Source: Prescottella defluvii (GTDB lineage: Bacteria; Actinomycetota; Actinomycetes; Mycobacteriales; Mycobacteriaceae). From it: a stretch of 64,000 nt of DNA. Location of the stretch: NCBI GenBank assembly GCA_029690005.1, contig CP121458.1, positions 1,550,001-1,614,000 on the forward strand, given 5' to 3'. Below are positions 9,601 to 21,600 of the stretch, piece after piece. How positions within the stretch are numbered: the stretch's first letter is position 1; each line of letters opens with the position of its first letter. The notes beneath the pieces are model-generated. The model saw only the letters and a list, made by a program, of their open reading frames with translations. It made no database searches and was not told the origin of the DNA. A program made the translations under genes and the position numbers.

Positions 9601-12600
9601 ACCCGAGTCGACGTCCGGGACGTGTTCGAGCATCCGACGGTGGACGCACTCGCGCGTGCGATCGACGGGCGTGACCGCGACTGTCGACCGGCGCTCATCG
9701 CGGTGGCGTCCGACGACCCGGTGCCGCTCTCGCCGGCGCAACAGCGGATGTGGTTGCTCAACCGCGTCGATCGATCCGCCGGAGACAACATCGCATTCGC
9801 GGTGGAACTCCGGGGATCTCTGGATGTCGCTGCCTGCGTCGCGGCGCTGCGTGACGTGGCCGAACGACACGCCATCCTCCGGACCGTCTTCGTCGAGGAG
9901 GGCGACGGGCCGGTGCAGGTGGTGCGGTCGACGCCACCGGAAGTACCGATCGTCGACTGTGACGATGCGGTCCGGCTGGAGGCGGCGCTCTCGGCGATGG
10001 CGACGGCGGGGTTCGATCTCGCGCATGAGGCGCCGATCCGGCTCGCGCTCCACCGATCGGGACCGGATCTGCACACGCTGGCCGTGGTTGCGCACCACAT
10101 CGCTCTGGACGGCCTGTCGACGTTGCCCCTCACCCGCGATTTCGTGGAGGCCTATCGTGCCCGCCGTGGTGGTGCGGCTCCGGCTTGGACTCCACTGGAC
10201 ATCCAGTTCACCGACTACGCGCGCTGGCATCGTGCCGCGCTCGGGGATCCCGCCGTCCCTGGCAGTCGCGCCTCCAGCGATCTCGCGTACTGGCGGTCCG
10301 TGCTCGACCCCGAGCCCGCCCTGGTTGCGTTGCCGTCCGATCGGAGCCGCCGCGGTGGCGACGACTCATCGGGCACCACCGAGTTCTCGATCCCGGTCGA
10401 GCTCCATTCCGCACTGGACAAGGTGGCGCGTGAGTACGACGCGACGATTTTCATGGTGCTGCATGCCGCACTAGTGGTGTTGCTCCACAAACTTTCCGGG
10501 GCGGCCGACGTGACGATCGGTACGCCGGTGTCCGGCCGCACCGAGCCGGTGCTCGACGAACTCGCCGGGATGTTCGTCGGGACGGTCGCATTGCGGTGCG
10601 ATGTCGACCCACGGCGGTCCTTCACCGATCTGCTCGCCCGCGTGCGCCACAACGACATCCACGCCTTCGCGCACGCCGAGTTGCCGTTCGACGAGATCGT
10701 CGCGAATCTCGTGCCCGAGCGTTCCGGAGCACATCATCCGCTGTTCCAGGTGATCCTCGCCTACGAGAACTTCGTGCCCACGACGTTCGCGCTCCCCGGC
10801 CTGGAGGCGCGGACCCGCGAATTGCACAGTGGCCGGTCGCGGTTCGACCTCGAAGTGACGTTCCGAGAACGTGAACCCGAGATGGGCGAGACGGCCGGTC
10901 TCGACGGTGTGCTGACGTTCTCGCGCGAACTGTTCGACCGTTCGACGGTCACTCGGTGGGCGTCGTGGCTGCTGCGGATTCTCGAGGTCGTGGCCGACGA
11001 TCCGAACGCGATTCTCGGCGCGATCGATCTCGGGCCGTCGAGCGTCCTCGACGCCCGCGCCGGCGCGATCACGACGGCGGCGACCTCACTCGGGGAGCTG
11101 TTCGTCCAGCGTGCCCGTGAGTGCCCAGAGACGACGGCGGTCGTATGGGGTGCGCGCCGTGTGACCTACCGCGAACTCGACGATCGATCGCTGGCCCTGG
11201 CGACGGCGATGACGGACGCCGGTGTCGGGTCCGGGGATCTGGTGGCACTCGCGTTGCCGCGGTCGGTGGATCTCATCGCTGCCATGGTGGCCGTGGTCCG
11301 GGTGGGCGCCGCCTATCTGCCACTCGACGTCACCCAACCACACCAGCGACTGGCCGAGATTCTGATGGAGTCTCGCCCTTGCCTCGTGCTCACCGAAGGC
11401 GCGTTCGGGACCGACTTCCCCACGCTGCGGATCGAATCGATCGACACCTCCCGGGGCAGCGATCGTGTCGGCGTCGTCGACGCGCCGATTCGATCGGATC
11501 AGGCCGCCTACGTGATCTTCACCAGCGGCTCGACCGGAACACCGAAGGGCGTTGCGGTGCCGCATGCGGCGGCTATCGCGTTGCTGACCAACACCAGCGT
11601 GGGCTTCGCGTTCGGCCCGCACGACGTGTGGACGATGTTCCACTCGCCGGCGTTCGACTTCTCGGTCTGGGAGGTGTGGGGTCCACTCGCAACCGGTGGG
11701 CGTGTGGTGATCGTCGACCCGATGGTCGCACGCAGCCCGGAAGAACTGCGGGAGTTGTTGGTTGGTGAACGGGTCACGGTCATGAACCAGACCCCGACGG
11801 CGTTCACTCAACTGGCCGCGGTTCCGGGTGATCCGGAGGACCTGTCGGTGCGACTGCTGATTTTCGGGGGCGAGCCCCTGGCCGTCGAGCCGATCCGCGA
11901 TTGGCTCGAGCAGAACCCGAAGGTCCGTGCGGTCAACATGTTCGGTATCACCGAATCGACCGTCCACGCGACGTGGACGGACGTGGGGCCCGAGGCGCCC
12001 GAGCGCAGCGTGATCGGTGCCGCGCTTCCCGGCATCGGGATCGAACTGCTGGACGAGCACCTGCGTCCGGTGCCGTGGGGAGCGATCGGTGAGATCTACC
12101 TCGGTGGAGCGCAGGTCGCGCGTGGTTACCTGCATCGGCCAGGGCTCACGGCCGGACGGTTCGTTGCGGCCGAGGACGGAGCGATTCGTTATCGCACCGG
12201 GGATTTGGCGCGGATCCGCAATGACGGCAGTCTCGAGTATCGAGGTCGGGTCGATGCGCAGTTGCAGATCCGGGGACATCGGGTCGAGCCGGGTGAGGTA
12301 CTCGCCGCCCTGCGCCGGATCGCACCCGTCACCGATGCCGCAGTCCTGGTCCGCGATGGTGGCCTGAGCGCGTATGTCACGTCGTGCGGGGACGTCGATG
12401 AACGCGCCGTCGTCCGGGCGCTGCGTCGACTGCTGCCGGACTACATGGTGCCGACGACCGTCGTGCCCGTACCCGAGCTCCCCATGACCCCCAACGGAAA
12501 GCTCGACGTCGCTGCGCTCGCGGAACCTGCTCGGGTTCAGACTGTCTCGACCACGTCGCCGCGGAATCCGCTCGAGGACCTCGTGGTCGCGGTCTGTCGT

Positions 12601-15600
12601 GATCTGCTCGCGACCGATCGCGTCGGAGCCGACGACGACTTCTTCGACATCGGCGGCAACTCGTTGCTTGCCACTCAGCTCGCGGGCCGACTGCGCGCGG
12701 TGAGTGAAGTTCCGATCGACGTACGCGACGTGTTCGAGAACCCGTCCGTGAACGAACTCGCACGCCTCCTGGAGCGACGCGCCGGGGCACCGGCACCGGT
12801 CGTCGTACCCACCGCGTCGATCCCGACGAGCACGCGGGGTCCGCTCTCCCCGGCTCAGCGACGGTTGTGGTTCCTGCAGCGGCTCGATCCCGACTCGACC
12901 GCAATGAATCTCGCCTTCGTGATGAGGTTCGACGGGGCCTTGGACGTGACTGCTCTCCACGGCGCCCTACACGACGTGGTCGACCGGCACCGAGTGCTGC
13001 GGACGGTGTACCCGGGTGACGATCCGATCCAGGTCGTCATGGACACCCCGGAGCTTTATCCGGGGATCGTCGACGTACCCGAGGGCGCAGTCGACGAGTT
13101 CGTCCGCCAGCTGGTGGCGGTGCCGTTGCGCCTGGATTCCGAGCCTCCGATCCGGACTCGCCTGTACCGGACCTCGACGGACCGCCATTACCTCGCCTTG
13201 GTCGTCCACCACATCGCGGTCGACGAGTGGTCGCTGACGCCGCTGTTGCGAGATCTTGTGCACGCCTACGGTTGTCGAGTATCCGCCGAGTCGCCGGAAC
13301 TGGCGCCCCCGGCGATCGAATACATCGACTACGCGCGTTGGCGCGCCGAGACGGCTGACGGCGACCTGAGGTACTGGGTCGAGGCGCTCGCCGGGATCGA
13401 CGAGCAGTGCACGCTCCCTCACGACCGCCCGCGTACCTCGTCGGCGCCGGGACGCGCCGCAACCGTGCGACTGACCGTCGGAGCCGAACAGGCCCAGGCA
13501 TTCGCCGAAACCGCGCGGCGCCATCGCATCACGACCTTCATGCTCGTGCATGCCGCGCTGGCGGCGGTCCTGGCCCGCCACACCGGTCGCGCCGACATCG
13601 TGGTCGGGACGGCGGTGGCCGGGCGCGGAGACCCGGCACTCGACGCCACCGTCGGCATGTTCGCGTCGACGGTCGTGCTGCGCACCCACGTCGATCCCGG
13701 CGCGTCGGTCACGGAACTGCTCGACGACGTCCGTCGGCGCGACGTCGCGGCGTTCGCGCACGCCGACACACCGTTCGAAGCGATCGTCGATGAGGTCCTT
13801 CCCACCCGGGATGCCTTGTCTCATCCGCTGTTCCAGGTGGCGTTGTCCATGCGCCGGCCGGCCCGGACGCGGATGGAGATGCCCGGGCTGACGGTGTCGG
13901 TCTCACCCCGTCCCGCTGAGACCGTCCAGTACGACCTGCAACTCACGGTGACGGAACAGGCTGAATCGGTCGAGTTCGATTTCACGTACGACCGAGACGT
14001 TTACGAGCACACTACCGTCGCGGAGTTTGCGCAGCAGATGGTCGCATTCCTCGACGCGGTGGCGGGCCAGCCCACCGGTGCCGTCGGCGACATCGACCTG
14101 ATGACCGACACCGAGCGCGTGGAGCTGGTACCGGCCGAGGTGCCCGATCCGTTCCGGAATCCCGATGGCACCTGTTGTCGCGTGGCGCCGCGGCCAACCC
14201 CGACGGTGTGGCGATCGCGGGTGCGGAGACCCTGACCTACCGCGAGCTGGTGCGCCGGGCGGAGTCGCTGGCCGCCGTTCTGTGGGCGCGCGGTGCGCGG
14301 CCGGGTGTTCCGGTGGCCTGCGCGCTGGAGCGATCCGTCGAATCGGTCGTCGCTGTGTGGGCGGTCGCTCGAACCGGCGGTGCCCCGGTGATGATCGACC
14401 CCGCCAACCCCATCGGCCGCGTGGAACACATGCTGGCCGCGTCCGGCGCGCGGATCGGCGTCACGTCTGCGGCTCGCAGTGCGCATCTGCCCGAGACCGT
14501 CTCGTGGCTCGACGTCACCGCGGGCGCGGCCGGTGACATGGTCGAACCCGAGGCATTGCCGGATCATCCCGCCTACGTGGTGTTCACATCCGGCACCACC
14601 GGACGGCCCAAGGGAGTGGTGCTCACCGTCCGTGGACTCGGGGCGCTTGCCGCCGATCTCATCGAGGTGTTCGGCGCGGATCCGGCCTCGCGCGTGCTGC
14701 ACGTGGCCTCGTCGGGTTTCGACATGGCACTGCTCGAGGTCGTCCTCGCGGGAGCGTCCGGGGCGACCCTGGTCGTCGCGGACGCCGACTCCTATGCCGG
14801 TGCGCAACTGTCCGATCTGCTCGAGCGCGAGCAGGTCACTCACGCCTGCCTGACGCCGTCGGTGCTGGCCACACTCGAACCACGCGGGCTTCCGCAGCTC
14901 GGCACCCTGATGCTCGGCGGCGAACCCGTATCACCGGAGCTGGTCGGCACGTGGGCGCCCGGGCGGCGGCTGTTCAACGGCTACGGACCGGCCGAAGCCA
15001 CCGCCTTCGCAACGTACGCCGGTCCGCTGAAGCCCGCGACGCGGGCGGTGATCGGCTCTCCGGCACGAGGGATCGAGGTCGTCGTCCTGGACTCCAGGCT
15101 GTGCCCGGTGCCGCCCGGAGTGACAGGGGAGTTGTATCTCGCCGGGGATCGCGTCGCGATGGGGTACGTAGGCGATCCCACCCGCACCGCAGAGCGATTC
15201 GTCGCAGGGGACGGCGGCCGTCGGTGGTACCGCACGGGTGATCTCGTCCGGTGGGTCGTCGACCGCGACGAGCGTCCCGTCCTCGAGTTCCGTGGCCGCA
15301 ACGACGATCAGGTCAAGATCCGGGGCGTGAGAGTCGAACCGGCAGAACTCGACGCGATCCTCATCGCTCGTCCGGAGGTCGCGCACGCGGTGACCGTGAT
15401 GCGTGACGGTGGTGCCGGCAACACCGTGTTGGTCTCGTACGTCGCTCCCGCCGATGCCGACGTGACGGCGCTGCACCGTGTTCTGGTCGAGCGCCTCCCG
15501 CGGTACATGGTGCCGGCAGCCGTTGTCGCGGTCGAGTCGATCCCGCTGACCGTCAACGGCAAGGTCGATCTCAGGCGGCTGCCCCATCCGTCCCCCGATG

Positions 15601-18600
15601 CGCCGGTCCCCGTCGAGGATCCGTCCGAGGAACTCGTGGCCCGGGTGTTCTCCGAACTTCTCGGTCACCCGGTCGGCCGGTTCGACGACTTCTTCACGGC
15701 CGGTGGCGATTCGCTGCTCGCGACAGCGGCGGTTTCGCGGCTCCGCGCGTCGGCCGGCCGCGATGTACCGCTGCGACTGCTGTTCGCCGAGCCGACCGTC
15801 GCGGGCCTGGCACGGGCGATGTCGGACGAGACGCTGCCCGGTGCGGATCCGGGGCCTGTAGCCCGGTCGCGTCCGGCGCGAATCCCTCTGAGTCGCAGCC
15901 AGAACCGGATGTGGGCGTTGCGTCGCACTCGGGGGACTCGGCCTTCCGGCCATCGGTCCGGATCGACTTTCGGGGACCGCTCGACGTCGATGCGTTGTGG
16001 GCGGCGTGCGACGATGTCGTCGATCGACACGAGGCGCTACGCACCACGGTCGAGACCGACGCGGACGGGCCGTACGCGGTGGTCGGCGACACCGCCACCG
16101 GGAACGGCGCGGTGCGGATGTCGTTGAACACCCGTGGCGATGGCGATCACGTCCTTGATCTGAGCCTCGATCATCTGGTCGTCGACGGTGGTTCCGTTGC
16201 GGTCCTGTTCCGGGATCTCGTGACCGCATACGAGGCGCGGCTGAGTGGCAGGGCACCGTCCTGGGACCCGCTGCCCCTGCAATACGCCGACTATGTGCTG
16301 TGGGAGCGGGAGCGCGGCACCGATGCGCTGCTCGACCGGTGGCGCACCAGCCTGGCCGGCTTCGATCCGGCGGTTCTGCCGACCGGACGGGTCCCTGCGC
16401 CAGGCCCGGCATCCGGGGCCACGGTCGAGTTCGGTGTGGACCCCGGGGTCGTGCGACGGCTCGAACAGTTGGCCGCGCGGTTCCACGCCACCGAGTTCAT
16501 GGTGCTCCACGCCGTGCTGGCGGGGTGCTCACACGGCTCACCGATCACCCGGACGTGGGGATCGCGGCCGTCGTCTCGACTCGTCGGCACCAGCAGACGG
16601 CGGCCGTGGTCGGCCTGTTCGTCGAGACTCTCGTCCTGCGTTCGCGGTTGACGTCGGCGATGACGATCGGTGGACTTCTCGCCCAGGTACGCGACTTCGA
16701 TGTCGCGGCGTTCGACCGATCGGGCGTGCCGTTCGAGGATGTGCTGCGGGCGGTGGGAGCCGCGGCACCGCAGGTGGCGCTCGCGTTCCAGGACTTCACC
16801 CCACCCACAGTCCGCATCGGGGAGCTCGAGGTCAGCGCACACGAGCTGGGATCCGGTGCAGCAGATTTCGGGTTCGGTTTCACTTTCGCCCGCACCGCGG
16901 AAGGCGGTTATGGCGCGGTCCTGACGTTCGACGAGTCGCGTGTCGACTCGGCCGTGGCTCGTACGCTTGCCGACCACTTCGCGACGGCCCTGGCCGTCGT
17001 CGACGCCGACATTCGGGTGCAGGACCTGCCTTTGACGACGACCGGACCGGTGGATGGCGGCCGGCCGCCGCGACCGGAGCTGCTTGCCGACCTGCTCCTC
17101 GCGACCGCGGCCGCGCATCCCGATCGGGTCGCGGTCGTCGACGGGGAACGGCAACTGACCTACCGTCAGCTCGACGAACGATCCGACGAACTGGCGCGAC
17201 ACTCGTCCCGCCCGTGCAGTGGGGATGTCGTGCCCATCGCGGACGTCGGTGCCACGCGCTCGCTCGAACGTATCGAGAAGCTCTGGGCTGCGGCGAAATC
17301 CGGCCGTGCGTTCGGCGCCGTGACGGCCGCCGCTGTATCCGACGGCCCGGTATCGTCGGTCGACTCCCTCGCCTACGTCATCGCGACGTCGGGCTCGACG
17401 GGCGAACCGAAGTCGGTGGGCGTGACGCATCGCGGCCTGGCGGCGCTCGCGGCCGAGGCGCGCTGCCGGTACCGCGTCGGGCCGGGGGACCGTGTGCTGC
17501 ACGGCTACAACCCGGCCTTCGACGCGGCGATGCTCGAGGTCTTGCTGGCGCACACCTCGGGGGCAACGCTCGTGATCGCGCCTGACGACGTCTTCGGCGG
17601 ACCGGCTCTGCACAGCCTGTTGCGGGACGCGAAGGTCACGCACTTCCTGTCGACCCCGGCGGTGCTGTCGACCCTGACCCCGGACAGGCTGCCCGACCTC
17701 CGGGTGGTCGCCAGCGGTGGGGAGAGCCTGCCCGCCGAACTCGCCGACTCCTGGCGCGCTGGGCGGGTGATGCTCGACGCGTACGGGCCCACAGAATCCA
17801 CTGTCGTCGCCACGGTCGGTCAGGTGGACGGCCGTGGTGGCATCGGGTTCCCCATCGCGGGCACGACCGTCTTCGTCCTCGACCGGTACCTGCGTCCGGT
17901 GCCGGTCGGCGGTGTCGGCGAGCTGTACCTGGTCGGTGAGGGGCTCGCCCGCGGGTACCTGGGGGCGCCGTCACAGACCGCCACCCACTTCGTTGCCGGA
18001 CTGCGCGAGACCGGGCGGATGTATCGCACGGGCGACCGGGTGCAAGTGCTACCGGATGGACGCATGACGTTCCTGGGCCGTGCCGACCGTCAGTTGAAGA
18101 TCCGTGGGGTGCGGATCGAACCCGGACAGGTGGAGACCGTGCTGCTCCGCTCTCGGTCGGTCCGGCAAGCCGCCGTGATCGTGCATGGCGGCGCCTTGGT
18201 CGCCTTCGTGAGTGGCCCCGGCATCTCGTCCGCCGACGTGTGGGCACAGGTCGGAAGGGAATTGCCGCCCGCGCTGGTCCCGACGCGTGTGCACGTCGTC
18301 GATCGAATCCCGACCACAGCGAACGGCAAGGTCGACGCAACCTGCCTGGCGAACCTCGCAGACGAGTTCGTGACGGTCGAATCCGCGCGCCCGCTGACGG
18401 CATCCGAGGAAGTTGTCGTGGGAGCGGTGCGGGAGGTGCTCGGGCACGATGTCGACGTCGACGCAGCCTTCTTCGCAGTCGGTGGGCACTCTCGCGGCCG
18501 TCGAGGTTGCGGCCCGTCTCGCGGCGGTGCTGCGGCGGGACGTCTCGTCTCGTACCGTCCTGGAAGCTCCGACGCTCGCGGCCCTCGCGAGCCGACTCGA

Positions 18601-21600
18601 CGAGCAGTTCGATTCCCGTCCGCCGCTGCTCGGCGGCACGCCGACGCCGAGCCCGATGGCCCCCGCGCAGCGTCGCCTGTGGCTGATGCAGGTCGCCGAT
18701 CCGGGATCGACTGCCTACAACGTGCCGTTCGTGTCGAAGCTGCAGGGGAACCTGGACGCGGACGCCTTGGTCGCCGCGCTCACGGACGTGGTCGAGCGTC
18801 ATCGACCACTGCGAACCGTCCACCCCGACAGCGAGCGGCAGCAGGTCGTGGATGCGAGTGAAATCGAACTGCACGTCGAGTCCGAACCGTCCACGGAGAA
18901 CGCCGTCGGTGTGCGGGTGCGCGAGCTCGTCGGTCGGCCGTTCGACCTCGTCACCCGACCGCCGTTGCGAGTGGGTCTGTTCCGCACGGCGGACGCCGCG
19001 TGGACACTCGTCGTGGTCGCCCACCACATCGCGTTCGACGGTGGATCCGTGGCCCCGCTGCTCCGCGACCTCGAACTCGCCTACGCGGCCCGCTCGCGTG
19101 CCACCACCCCACAGTTCGCGCCGATGCCGCTGCACTACGGTGACTTCGCGTCCTGGCAGGCTGCGTCGCTGGGCAACCTGGACGACCCGTCGAGCGTCGG
19201 CGGCCGCCAGCTCGATTACTGGTCCGACGTTTTGGCGGGCATGCCGACCGGCCCGCTGGACCTCCCGGCGGATCGGCAGCGTCCCGCGCGGCCGACGCAT
19301 CGCGGTGGCGTCGTGCAGACTCGCATCGGCCCGGAAGTTCACGCGACCCTGCTCGAACTCGCTCGCAGCCAAGGCGTCTCGACGTTCATGGTCCAGCACG
19401 CCGTCCTGGCGGTTCTGCTGGCGCGATTCGGCGGCCGGAACGACGTCACCGTCGGGACCGTCGTCGACGGGCGTCCCGACGCCCGGCTGCGGGGTCTGGT
19501 CGGGATGTTCGTGGGCACCGTCGCCCTGCGGACATCGGTCGATCCTGCGGAGGGATTCACCGATCTCCTCCGGAGGGTCCGTGACGTCGATCTGGGTGCC
19601 TTCGCGAATTCGGACATCCCGTTCGACGACGTCGTGGCCAGCCTTGCCCCGGAGCGGAATCCGGCGCACCATCCCGTGTTCCAGATCCTGCTCACGCACA
19701 CCCACGGGCGCCGCCACCGCTCGGCCTGTCGGGCATCGAGGTCTCCGACCACGGCGACGGCGTGCCGCAGGCACAGTTCGACCTGGTCTGGGACGTCACC
19801 GAACACCCCGACAGAACTGGCGTCGACGTTCGAGTGGTGCACGCCGTGGACCTCTTCGAGACGAAGACCGTCGAGCGACTCCTGACCGCGTGGACCGATC
19901 TGCTCGAGCAGGTGTGTGCCGACCCCTCGATTCCGGTCGGCGACTTGCGGGTTGCCGCACCACTCCCCGCTCGCCGGGCGTCGTCGGCGCCGGAGACCAG
20001 GACACTGTCGCAGATCCTGTCGAAGTCCGTGCGCCTTTACCCGAACCGTGTGGCGCTGCATGCCGGGGTGCAGCAGTGGACGTACGCCGAACTCGACGCG
20101 GAAGCAGACCACAGGGCGGCCGGATTCCGCAGGAAGGGAATCGGTCCCGGTGCCGTCGTGCCCGTCGATGCGGTGCGCGGGCCGGACTGGGTGCTCGACG
20201 TGTGGGCGCTGACGCGGATCGGGGCTGCGTGGGTTCCGATCGATCCGCAGCAACCGGAGGACCGCCGCCGTCGCCTTCTCGATGTCGCCCTCGGCACCGC
20301 CGGCGACCGAGGCCGTTCGGGAACGGATCTCGCCTACCTTCTCTTCACCTCGGGGACGACCGGTCGTCCCAAGGGCGTAGCCGTGACCCACTCCGGACTG
20401 GCATCGCTTGTGGATCTCCAGTCGCGCATGCTGGGCGTCACGCACGAATCCGTCGTCCTGCAGGTCGCGTCGCCCACCTTCGACGCGGCGGTCTTCGAGT
20501 TGCTCGCGGCACATGCACACGGCGGCGAGCTGCTCTGTGCAACCGGGACGGCGTACGCCGGAACGGATCTGCAGGCTCTGATCGAGACCGGGGCGGTCAC
20601 CCATGCGAACCTGACTCCCAGCGTGCTGCGAACGCTGCAGCCCGGGACTTCTCCCGCACCTTGACCGTCGTCGCAGCGGGGGAGCCGCTTCCCGTGGACG
20701 TGGCGCAGGCTTGGGCGGATCATCGTCTCCACAACGGATACGGGCCCACCGAATGCACCGTCGGAGTCACCTGCAGCGAGCACCTCGGCCGCGGGCCGGT
20801 GACCATCGGTTCGCCGATCGCCGGTGTCGTCGTCCGCGTCCTCGACGGGCGTTTGCACCCGGCTCCGGCGGGCGTGATCGGTGAACTCTACGTCGGTGGC
20901 CCCGGCGTGGCCCGCGGTTACCACGGGGAACCAGGTCTGACGGCAGGGCGTTTCGTGGCCGACCCGTTCGGCGCACCGGGAACCCGGCTCTATCGGACCG
21001 GTGACCTCGTGCGTGAGCGAGACGACGGCACCTTCGACTACGTCGGGCGCATCGACGAACAGGTGCAGATCAACGGGGTCCGAGTCGAGCCCACCGAAGT
21101 GGACGCCGTGCTGTCCGCGGCCGACGATGTGGCCACCGCCGTGACGGTGCCGAGTACGCGCCCCTCCGGGGAGCCGACGCTCGTGTCTTACGTCGTGCCG
21201 CGGTCGGGGCGGCCGATCGACGGGGACCGGTTGCTGCGCCATGCCAGGATGTCACTGCCGCGGCATCTGGTGCCGGCGGCGGTGCGCATCGTCGATCGGA
21301 TTCCGTTGACGCCGAGCGGAAAGCTCGACCGCTCAGCGCTGCCGGCTCCAGCGCTCGACGTCGCATCGGCGAGCGGTGCCGAGCCCCAGGGACCTGTCGA
21401 ACGTGTGGTCGCGGATGCGATGGCACGCGTCATCGGGTGCGGCGCCGTGCCCCGCGACGTCGGGTTTTTCGAACTCGGAGGCACGTCGATGGGAGCGATC
21501 CGGTTCGTGGGCGCTCTGCGTGCCGACCACGGTTACGCGGCATCCGTCGTCTGGCTCGCCGACGACGACACGGTGGCCGGTATCGCCCGAAGGGTCGTCG

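Noticed and set aside
11086..12960. Long minus-strand open frame within the NRPS
   Set aside because: It is antisense to intact module 3 domains and has no homologous features.
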